In this document: in pieces, positions 26,099 through 33,394 of the stretch
Layout: the number at the start of each line of letters is the position of its first letter
Position numbering within the stretch: the stretch's first letter is position 1
NCBI RefSeq assembly: GCF_020510685.1
Contig: NZ_CP075185.1
Location: forward strand, 2,604,001 to 2,668,000
Length of the DNA: 64,000 nucleotides
Direction of reading: 5' to 3'
From: Dechloromonas denitrificans
Lineage (GTDB): Bacteria; Pseudomonadota; Gammaproteobacteria; Burkholderiales; Rhodocyclaceae
Program-made: the position numbers and the translations under genes
Notes under the pieces: model-generated
Told to the model about the DNA's origin: nothing
Seen by the model: only the letters and a program-made list of their open reading frames with translations
Database searches by the model: none

Positions 26099-27049
26099 TT
26101 GCTTCCACTCATATTTCGTGCTCTTTCGCCAGCAGGAGTCTCAGCAAAACTCAATATTTTCATTTTTCATCGGGTTTTACCACAGCCCGATCCGATGCTG
26201 CCCTTTGAGCCTTCGGCGGAGCAATTCAACTGGATGGCACGTTTTATTGCTCGTAATTTTAATGTACTGACGCTCAGCGAAGCAGCAAGGCGAATCCAGA
26301 ATGGAACACTCCCGGCAGCGGCAGCGGTAATCACGTTTGACGACGGCTATGCAGACAATCTCGAAGTTGCATGGCCAATCCTTAACCGATATGGCATTCC
26401 AGCAACCTTCTTTATAGCAACTTCATTCCTTGATGGCGGCAGGATGTGGAATGATGAAATAATTGAAGCCGTGCGAAATGCAGAGGCTGGGCAATTTGAT
26501 CTCAGCAAATTTTCCTTGGGAGCCTATACACTTACCGATACGGTTTCCCGCGTCCGGACCTACGAGACAATACTTGGCAAACTCAAGTATTTCGAACACG
26601 TTAAACGTACGCAAATTGCACGCGAAATTGCTTTCCTTAATCATGTCCCCGGGCAAAGTGAACTAATGATGACTAGTACCGAGCTAAAACAATTACATGC
26701 TGCAGGTGCTGAAATTGGTGCGCACACACAGACCCACCCGATTCTTGAACTTCTTGATGACGACAAAGCCTTTGCCGAAATAGAGGCAGGTAAAATTGAG
26801 CTGGAATCAATTCTCGGCGAAGCCATCAATGTCTTCGCCTATCCCAATGGGGTACCGGGTAAAGATTGCTCAGTACGGCACGGAGAGATGGTTAAAAAGC
26901 TTGGTTTTCAAGCGGCAGTCACTACCGAGCAGGCTTGTGCAAGTGCTAGTTCAAAGATATTTCATCTGCCACGCTTTACGCCGTGGGATCGAACGCCTCT
27001 CCGATTTGCAGCACGTAGCATCCTCCATATTCGCAGCAGCCGCCATTGA
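26099..27049 (+). CDS. Polysaccharide deacetylase (CE4), second copy in locus
   Basis: 316 aa from TTG 26099, favoured by ACGGAG upstream and by the family-like N-terminus (RALSPAGVSAKLNIFIFHRVLPQPDPM). The open frame extends back into the previous gene to 25868 but there it encodes a shadow of that gene. CE4 motifs: VITFDDGYADN (catalytic Asp pair, about 79-89), ATFFIAT, GAEIGAHTQTHPIL (metal His pair, about 205-218), NVFAYPNG. Unlike the first deacetylase it has the classical NodB TFDDG form. It is the last plus-strand gene before the minus-strand island and faces the flippase gene tail to tail. Confidence 0.9.
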   Translation: MLPLIFRALSPAGVSAKLNIFIFHRVLPQPDPMLPFEPSAEQFNWMARFIARNFNVLTLSEAARRIQNGTLPAAAAVITFDDGYADNLEVAWPILNRYGIPATFFIATSFLDGGRMWNDEIIEAVRNAEAGQFDLSKFSLGAYTLTDTVSRVRTYETILGKLKYFEHVKRTQIAREIAFLNHVPGQSELMMTSTELKQLHAAGAEIGAHTQTHPILELLDDDKAFAEIEAGKIELESILGEAINVFAYPNGVPGKDCSVRHGEMVKKLGFQAAVTTEQACASASSKIFHLPRFTPWDRTPLRFAARSILHIRSSRH

Positions 27050-27101
27050 GGCGCCCCGGATGCCACGGTAATTCCCTCGGAAATTAGCAGCGATATTGGT
27101 T

Positions 27102-28574
27102 TTATCTTTTAATTGCCTTGCGCAGTTCGATCCAGACCTGATGTTTCGTCGCATAGGCCGCGACGAAGAACCCAAGGGCCCCACCGCTAACGGAGATAAG
27201 CGTGGTTATATATATGTCCGGAGAGCGCCACCCAAACTGCATTACTGTCACCAAGGGAATGGCTATAGTACCAATCGCCAGACACAGACTCTTGAGCCAG
27301 CAGCGACAAAGAGCGGCAACAGAAAAACCGAGCTGTTCCCTAGCCAGTCGAAGCCACAGAAGCGAAGTGATGGATGCGGCAACCATCAGTAGTTGACTCA
27401 GGCTAACAAGATCGGCCTGAGCGCCAAGCACGGTAGCGCCCAAGGTCAGCAAGGTCGCTAGCATGGTTATTTTCATGGTTTCGGTTGCCGCGCCTGCGGC
27501 AATCAGAGGTGCATAACAAGTTGCTGAAGGAATTGTTATGGCACAGGCTATGGCTAGCCAACGGGCAGGGTCTACCGCCGCCCCCCATTGATCACCATAG
27601 AGGATATGTATTGCCGGATAAGCAAGAATACCGATCCCAGCAAAAAATGCCCACCCTAATCCCGTTACCAGTTCCATCGCAACGATGAAGGCGCTGCCAA
27701 GGCTCTTGGCTTCGCGAGATTGCTTGGCAAAGTAAGGTAATGCCACCGCATTCACTGCATCCATGACCAGCCGCTGAAACATACTTACCAATCCTTGAGC
27801 GCGACTAAATTGACCGGCCTCGACCATCGACTGAACCTTGCCGAGAACGAGCTCTGGAGCACCTCCAACCAGAGTGTTCATTAGGGATGTCAGTGTTAGT
27901 TTTCCGCCGAATGAGACAACTTCTGATATTCCGCGAAATGTTGGCTTCCAAGGCATATCGGGACGCGCCAACAACCAGATAGCCAAGACTCCTGAGAGCG
28001 TAGTCAAGGCATTCGCCCAGGCCAAACTCACTGGGCCATATCCAGCCCAGGCCAACCCTATTGCAGCACTAGCATGAACAAGCGAGCCCGAAAAGCGGAT
28101 GACTGCAATCGTACCGAAACGCATGTCCCGTGCGAGCCAAGCGTAGGGAAAGGCGAGAAATGGAGTAATCGCGAAATTGAGCGCAAGCACCAACATAACC
28201 TCAAACATCCGAGGTTCGTTGTAGAACATGGATGCTGGACTGGCCGCGGAAAGAATGATTAAGGCGAGGAACAAACCCAGGCCAAGCTGTACGCTCCAAG
28301 TCGCTCGAATACGTTCCGGAGTCAGTTCCTTCTGTTGGACCAGATACTGACCTGCGCCAAGATCACGGAAAGTTGCTACAAACCCTAATAACACCATGGT
28401 AACCGAGTAAACGCCAATCTCTCCTGGCGTCAATAGCCTGGCTACTACCATTGCCGAAAGGGTATGCAAGACGAGTCCGGAATATCGATCCAAGAAGGAT
28501 AAGGCGAGAGCTTTTCTTGTTGTCATGCGTTTTGCGGGTTTGCCCGCATCTTCTGATTTCTTAAACTCGGGCAC
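27102..28574 (-). CDS. Oligosaccharide flippase / lipopolysaccharide biosynthesis protein (Wzx-like, MOP superfamily)
   Basis: 490 aa from GTG 28574 (GGAG about 10 bases upstream); a TTG at 28580 or the ATG at 28526 are alternatives. The ATG has no ribosome site and is preceded by a perfect hairpin TGCGGG-CAAA-CCCGCA (28548-28533), so it is less likely. About twelve to fourteen hydrophobic helices, with MVVARLLTPGEIGVYSVT and DLGAGQYLVQQKELTPERIRATW near the N-terminus, typical of polysaccharide transporters of the MOP/Wzx type. It would flip the undecaprenyl-linked unit to the periplasm. It is the last gene of the minus-strand island. Confidence 0.9.
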   Translation of the reverse strand: MPEFKKSEDAGKPAKRMTTRKALALSFLDRYSGLVLHTLSAMVVARLLTPGEIGVYSVTMVLLGFVATFRDLGAGQYLVQQKELTPERIRATWSVQLGLGLFLALIILSAASPASMFYNEPRMFEVMLVLALNFAITPFLAFPYAWLARDMRFGTIAVIRFSGSLVHASAAIGLAWAGYGPVSLAWANALTTLSGVLAIWLLARPDMPWKPTFRGISEVVSFGGKLTLTSLMNTLVGGAPELVLGKVQSMVEAGQFSRAQGLVSMFQRLVMDAVNAVALPYFAKQSREAKSLGSAFIVAMELVTGLGWAFFAGIGILAYPAIHILYGDQWGAAVDPARWLAIACAITIPSATCYAPLIAAGAATETMKITMLATLLTLGATVLGAQADLVSLSQLLMVAASITSLLWLRLAREQLGFSVAALCRCWLKSLCLAIGTIAIPLVTVMQFGWRSPDIYITTLISVSGGALGFFVAAYATKHQVWIELRKAIKR

Positions 28575-28793
28575 TATCAAACTACTCCACGGAAAACTAG
28601 TCCTACATTAAATGGGAATCCGGCAAGAAATATTCCAAACGCAATCAACAGGTCAATGCAGAACCAAGAGAAATGGTTGTTTGGAGCAAGGTCATCAGAT
28701 CAGAAAAACTGGCATTGGGTAGGGGAACAGAGCTTATTGCGTTGCGCGATGCTGCGTCATTTTTCGGTTCTCCTGATTTTGCTAAAAATCTCT

Positions 28794-29780
28794 TTAAGTA
28801 GTGCCAAAGAGTTTTTTAAAAATAACTATTGGAAATCTGGCGATAATTTTCGGTTCCTGCCTCAAAGCCATTACTACCAACTTCCAGTCAATTTTTTTCC
28901 GATGAATACAGCGATGCAGGCAATCAACAATGAACGCATCGCGCAGGCTCTTAATAGCAGAAACGACTATATGAAATTGGCGCTGATTCAGAGTGTAGAG
29001 CGTCACCAAAGCCTGCCTGTAGGCTAGCTCGTGTAAAACACGGCGAGCATGGCCCTCGGTACCCCATCCGGCACCGGCATAGACATTTACGCCTTTTCCG
29101 CATGTAACTTCTGGAAATACACCAAAAGAAAAACTAGCGCCTTTAGATGTGAGCTCGAGCCAGAAAAGGTAGTCCTCACCGGCAGAGGTTAGGTCCGTAC
29201 GAAAACGCAGTTTGGAAAATTTATGAAAATTGTAGGCAACTGTTGGAGTACCAATTACGTTTCCTGTAATGATCTGGTCGAACATGTCACCTTCGTAAGC
29301 GCGTAAGTCGTCGCGCCCTCCAATTCGGGGATGCTGCTCTATGACAATTCGCCCGGCACGATGAAAAGCGCTGGTTTCAGCGCCTAACTGGACATGATCT
29401 GAGAAGTAGACGTCATATCCAGCAGCCATCGCAATCATGGCATTTTTAAGATGACTGCTATTCCAGACGTCATCGGAGTCGAGGAATGCGACATAGTCTG
29501 TGCCCGCAGGCAAATTATCTAGTGCCGTGTTGCGCGCCCCCCCTGGCCCCGTATTGGCTTGTTCAAGAACGGTAACCGGAAATCGCGTGGGACCAAGGTT
29601 TGCAAGTTCACTTTTTGCTGATACAGGAGAGTCGTCGTCAACCACGATAATGCGTACATCACTGACGCCTTCCGACGAGAAAACCGAGTTCAGTGCTTTG
29701 ATCAGAATTCCTGATTCACGCTGAAAATAAGGAATTACAACAGCAATCGTCCTATGTTCTAGGAACAAATTGTCAAACAT
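28794..29780 (-). CDS. Glycosyltransferase family 2
   Basis: 328 aa; ATG 29780 with AGGAGG six bases upstream. GT-A fold of family 2: TIAVVIPYFQRESGILIKALNSV at the N-terminus, IIVVDDDSP nucleotide-binding motif (about 44-52), GPGGARNTALD, and the DxD-type FLDSDDVW (about 98-105); ED of the catalytic base is in AGEDYLFW. It is an inverting transferase acting on the cytoplasmic side of the inner membrane. It overlaps the FkbM methyltransferase by 8 bases and is followed by a 219-base gap (28575-28793) before the flippase, in which I see no gene. Confidence 0.9.
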   Translation of the reverse strand: MFDNLFLEHRTIAVVIPYFQRESGILIKALNSVFSSEGVSDVRIIVVDDDSPVSAKSELANLGPTRFPVTVLEQANTGPGGARNTALDNLPAGTDYVAFLDSDDVWNSSHLKNAMIAMAAGYDVYFSDHVQLGAETSAFHRAGRIVIEQHPRIGGRDDLRAYEGDMFDQIITGNVIGTPTVAYNFHKFSKLRFRTDLTSAGEDYLFWLELTSKGASFSFGVFPEVTCGKGVNVYAGAGWGTEGHARRVLHELAYRQALVTLYTLNQRQFHIVVSAIKSLRDAFIVDCLHRCIHRKKIDWKLVVMALRQEPKIIARFPIVIFKKLFGTT

Positions 29781-30639
29781 CTGCAGCCTCCTCGACAGGG
29801 CCGGGGGGCTTCCTTAGGAGACTAATATTGTCCCTAAAGCAGAAAATGCTCTCACCACCCAGCAAATAGTCGAACGGGTAACTAGAAAGACAGGAGAAAA
29901 AATTCCTGCTGGTGCCCTGCCATGGAAGTAACCAGTCATCGAGTTCCAGTGTGATCAGATCGGTTCTGCCGACCCACTCGGTATCACTTGAAAACAGTTG
30001 CGCTTGCGATCCTTCGATATCCAGTTTCACGATAAGCGGATTGTCGGATCCGGCGAGTAGGCAGAGATCATCAATGGTATAAGCACTGATCGCCCCCTGA
30101 GTATGCGACTCCTCAGAATAGACAACGCGAAATGCGGCCGCCCCTGATTCGGGATTGATGATTTTCAGCGAACCACGCTTGTTCCATATGCCGCCCTTGA
30201 TGATCGTAATTCGCTCCTTGAAGGCCCGAATATTGAACTGAAATATCTCAAGATTGGCGTCGTCGGGTTCGATCGAAATGATGTTGGCCTTCGGAAACTC
30301 CCGCGCAAACCAGATCGCAGCTAGACCAATATTGCCGCCACAATCGATAATTAGCGGAACCTTCCCCTGCCTTAATATTTCGTTATAGTGCGCGACAAGA
30401 TGGGCACACTGGGGGAACCTCTTAATGTCATATTGACGCTGGACCAGACATTGCCAGAAGGTACTCCGATCAGCCACAGAGTCCCTGATGAATATCTTTT
30501 CAGCATAGCCAGGAACCGAAAGCGGAATTATCCGACCGGAGCATTGGCGGATGGCGATCTCGACAGCCGCAAAAATCATCACCCCTGCACCAAGGCCAAA
30601 TTCACGGATATATATGGGGAGTTTCTTTAACGCGATCAT
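29773..30639 (-). CDS. FkbM-family methyltransferase
   Basis: 288 aa from ATG 30639 (a GTG two codons upstream is possible). SAM-binding motif I is PLIIDCGGNIGLAAIWFARE (about 96-115), followed by NIISIEPDDANLEIF and the FkbM C-terminal half with IVKLDIEGSQAQLF and LITLELDDW. FkbM enzymes O-methylate sugars or polyketide hydroxyls; in this setting methylation of a glycan hydroxyl is likely. Unusually for the family there is an N-terminal hydrophobic stretch (ELGAGVMIFAAVEIAI-like, about 15-32) that could associate with the membrane. Its end overlaps the GT2 gene. Confidence 0.85.
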   Translation of the reverse strand: MIALKKLPIYIREFGLGAGVMIFAAVEIAIRQCSGRIIPLSVPGYAEKIFIRDSVADRSTFWQCLVQRQYDIKRFPQCAHLVAHYNEILRQGKVPLIIDCGGNIGLAAIWFAREFPKANIISIEPDDANLEIFQFNIRAFKERITIIKGGIWNKRGSLKIINPESGAAAFRVVYSEESHTQGAISAYTIDDLCLLAGSDNPLIVKLDIEGSQAQLFSSDTEWVGRTDLITLELDDWLLPWQGTSRNFFSCLSSYPFDYLLGGESIFCFRDNISLLRKPPGPVEEAADV

Positions 30640-30736
30640 CTGCACAGCAAGCCTTATTGTTTTCGACCTTAACCTTGAAACAGCTAAGTCGCGGAATAGC
30701 CGATCTGGGACAAGGCAAAGATGGCGATGACGAATT

Positions 30737-32443
30737 TTAACGAAGCCATCTCCCCTGCCCCAGCCATTGCGCCAACATCATCAATACCCATACCAGTTCC
30801 CCGTAATAGCCAGGATGCTGTGGCAGATACTCCTTAATCAAGCGGTCAATGAAATCCCCTCTGACAATGTTTCGACTGCGCAGAGAATTGACAGATTCCA
30901 GAGCTAGTTCTCGCAACCCTGCATGCTTGACGGCCCATACTCCAAACGGCAGGCCGAAGCCGTGTTTCTTCTTGGTGATGATTTCCGGCGGGAGGAAGTC
31001 CTTCAGAGCCTCCTTGAAGAACCAGCGCAGGGTCAGCCCCTTGAGCTTTAATTCTGGGTCGAGCCGCATCGAAAAATCAACCAACCGGTCGTCGAGAAGC
31101 GGAAATCCCACCTCCAGGCCAGCTAGGCTAGTGGCCCCCAAGACCTTCGGCAAGTCGTTGTCGGCCAATGTGTATTTCCAGTCGTACCAGAGCATGCGAT
31201 TGACCAGCGCCTGACCGTCCCCCGAGCGGTAGGCATCGCGCTGCTGACGCAGCGTATCTTGCGGATTGACCAGGGCGAGGAATTCCGGGGTCAGCACCTC
31301 ACTGAGGCCAAGCCGAGTCAGCAGGTTATACATTTGCATCCGGTCCGGCATCGGAACACTGGCCTGCTCGACGTAGCTGACGGCCTTCCTGATGCCAGGG
31401 ATCCGTCCCGGCAGCGCGGTGCCAGTCAGCAAAGGCTCGAGCAGGCCGTGCCTCAGGACACCGGGAATCTGCTCGTAGGTGCCAAAAACTCGCTGCTTGG
31501 CGTAACGTGTGTTGCCGCCGAACAACTCGTCGCCACCATCGCCGGCCAGTATCCGGGTGACGCCGGCTTCGCGCGCCGCCTTGGCGCAATAGAAGGATGG
31601 AACGACGGAGGAGTTGCCGAAGGGCTGATCGTACGAGGCGGCGACTTCGGGAATACTGCGGACCAGATCATCCGGTGTCACATAGTATTCGTGGTGCTCG
31701 GCACCAAAGTGCCGGGCGGCGATGCGCGCATACTCCATTTCATCATAGCCGGCCGCCTCGAAACCAATGGAAAAGGCTCTGGCAGGCTGCCCGGTAACCT
31801 CCCGGAGCAGCCCGGCCACCGTCGAGCTGTCGGTACCGCCGCTGAGGAAGCATCCTGTCGTTTCGCCATCAAGTCGGTCGGTCACGGCATCGCGCAAAAT
31901 CTGCCGGAACTCGGATTTCAATTCGCCGACCGGTACCCGCTGGTCTTCGACAAAGTGCGGTTTCCACCAAGGAGCGACCGTGAGTTGTCCGTTTTCAAAC
32001 AGGGCATAGTGTCCCGCCGGCAATCGGTAGACTCCTTTGAACACGGTGCGTGGAGCCGGGATCATATGGAAGTAGAGATAATCGTAAAGCGCCTGCGGAT
32101 CAAGTTCTCCATCGTTGCCGGCGAGGTCATCTGCCCGTTCCGCCACATGAAGCTGACCATTCTTTATCTGATAGCAAAGAGTGCAAACGGAAAAGCGATC
32201 CACAGCAATGAAAGCACGACCATTCGAGCCTAAAATTGCGACAGCAAAATCGCCTTGGACGGCCAATGGTGCTCGCTCCCCCGAGCGCTTGAACGCTTCC
32301 GTCCATGCCGCAACCCCACCCCTCTCCTGGGCAATCTGTTGAAGCTGTTTATCCTTGAACTGGTGTCGACCAGAACTGAATGCCGCACTGGGAAATTCCG
32401 ATGTGAAATGAGCGTTGTTAGGTTTCATGGGGCTACGATTCAT
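30737..32443 (-). CDS. Asparagine-synthase-like enzyme lacking the glutaminase nucleophile
   Basis: 568 aa; ATG 32443 overlaps the stop of the upstream methyltransferase (ATGA). The C-terminal synthetase domain is intact: FLSGGTDSSTVAG (ATP-pyrophosphatase loop, about 200-212), DQPFGNSS, ILAGDGGDELFGG and KKKHGFGLPFGVW. The N-terminal glutaminase-like domain is recognisable (GDFAVAILGSNG, AVDRF, YYFHM-like region before PRTVFKGVYRLPAGHY), but the protein begins MNRSPMKPNN, with no Cys at position 2. It should therefore not hydrolyse glutamine and may use free ammonia or another amine, as beta-lactam and lasso-peptide synthetases of this superfamily do. Substrate unknown. Confidence 0.88.
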   Translation of the reverse strand: MNRSPMKPNNAHFTSEFPSAAFSSGRHQFKDKQLQQIAQERGGVAAWTEAFKRSGERAPLAVQGDFAVAILGSNGRAFIAVDRFSVCTLCYQIKNGQLHVAERADDLAGNDGELDPQALYDYLYFHMIPAPRTVFKGVYRLPAGHYALFENGQLTVAPWWKPHFVEDQRVPVGELKSEFRQILRDAVTDRLDGETTGCFLSGGTDSSTVAGLLREVTGQPARAFSIGFEAAGYDEMEYARIAARHFGAEHHEYYVTPDDLVRSIPEVAASYDQPFGNSSVVPSFYCAKAAREAGVTRILAGDGGDELFGGNTRYAKQRVFGTYEQIPGVLRHGLLEPLLTGTALPGRIPGIRKAVSYVEQASVPMPDRMQMYNLLTRLGLSEVLTPEFLALVNPQDTLRQQRDAYRSGDGQALVNRMLWYDWKYTLADNDLPKVLGATSLAGLEVGFPLLDDRLVDFSMRLDPELKLKGLTLRWFFKEALKDFLPPEIITKKKHGFGLPFGVWAVKHAGLRELALESVNSLRSRNIVRGDFIDRLIKEYLPQHPGYYGELVWVLMMLAQWLGQGRWLR

Positions 32444-33210
32444 GCGTTTAATTTGGCCGAGTGTTTTGAAAACAGAACATGGATCCAGTTAGCTTGGGGC
32501 TTGAGAAAACTTGCCTGTAACCGATTCAATATGAATGCTGTGCGAGTAGCGAGACGCTGTTCAAGGCTGCGTGCCTTGGCCGAGCCAATTGATTGGCCGC
32601 AATGGACACAGGGTTCATCCTGCTGCCAAGTGCCGAACGGATTCCCGGCAAAATCCAGAAGTGCGGCGGAAACAAAATTGGTACGTTCAAGGTTGCTCCC
32701 GACAAAAGTTGAGCGCTCCCAAGTCAAGCTTGGAAAGAGGGCTCTGAGTCTCGCTTCATCAAAGCAATTGACATGGCCCCAAGGCGGGTTTACTGCGCCA
32801 CAACACTGACAAGTAGTTCGCCCACATCGGAGATCCTGACGGTAGGGAACTCCGATTACAACGTAATTTCCAGCGACCCGAGCAATTTCGCTACAGGCTT
32901 TGGCAAGGATATTGTCGGGGAGGTGCTCTAAAACCTCTGCGCACAAGACAACATCGAAGTGATTAGCGGAAAACTGCAAACAAGTCGCATCACCTTGGAC
33001 TGGTTCAATCTTGGGGTGATCAATGTCTGGCTTGGCAAGATCAAGTGCTACGACTTTGTCAAATCTTTCGGCGAGCAAATTGGCAAGGTATCCGTCTCGG
33101 GCACCGATGTCTAGCGCCAGCCTCCCGCTAAGCGGCAGCAGCGCAAAGAGGTCAGCGATACGCTCTTGTTCCGAATGAGTGGCACGGTATGCTGCAAGAT
33201 CGGTACGCAT
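32440..33210 (-). CDS. Class I SAM-dependent methyltransferase with cysteine-rich insert
   Basis: 256 aa, ATG 33210. SAM-binding motif LALDIGARDGYLANLLAE (about 31-48), KVVALDLAKPD, and VLCAEVLEHLPD (motif IV region). After the core there is an unusual cysteine set: CGRTTCQCCG near residue 128 and CVHCG near residue 202, which could bind zinc, as in C-methyltransferases and some sugar-modifying methyltransferases with zinc ribbons. It is coupled to the Asn-synthase-like gene by ATGA, so the two products may act on the same intermediate. The acceptor is unknown. A promoter candidate lies just upstream. Confidence 0.85.
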   Translation of the reverse strand: MRTDLAAYRATHSEQERIADLFALLPLSGRLALDIGARDGYLANLLAERFDKVVALDLAKPDIDHPKIEPVQGDATCLQFSANHFDVVLCAEVLEHLPDNILAKACSEIARVAGNYVVIGVPYRQDLRCGRTTCQCCGAVNPPWGHVNCFDEARLRALFPSLTWERSTFVGSNLERTNFVSAALLDFAGNPFGTWQQDEPCVHCGQSIGSAKARSLEQRLATRTAFILNRLQASFLKPQANWIHVLFSKHSAKLNA

Positions 33211-33235
33211 AATGGATGAGCTCTATAGACCTGAA

Positions 33236-33264
33236 ATTGAATGAGTCATCAAGATGGAAGTCAA
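33236..33264 (-). promoter_or_regulatory. Candidate sigma-70 promoter for methyltransferase/Asn-synthase-like unit
   Basis: On the minus strand TTGACT (33264-33259) and TTCAAT (33241-33236) are separated by exactly 17 bases (5/6 and 4/6 consensus matches). The -10 lies about 25 bases from the ATG at 33210. It sits in the 184-base gap 33211-33394, which otherwise shows no gene. Seen by eye only. Confidence 0.45.
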
Positions 33265-33394
33265 AACCCCCTCCTCAAATCCCCTACCCTAAACCGGAGA
33301 ACCGCCGATATTGATTCCGGATAAGCCGTAATCATAAAGCCCTGCACGGGAAAACTGGTGGTTAAATCGACGTACCTTAAACTTTGGCGATTTA

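Noticed and set aside
27050..27101. Convergent gap as a terminator
   Set aside because: No stem-loop with adequate pairing could be found between the deacetylase and flippase genes.
28656..29027. Plus-strand 123-codon frame beginning in the gap before the GT2 gene end
   Set aside because: No motif; most of it overlaps the 3' part of the GT2 gene, and it has no good ribosome site.
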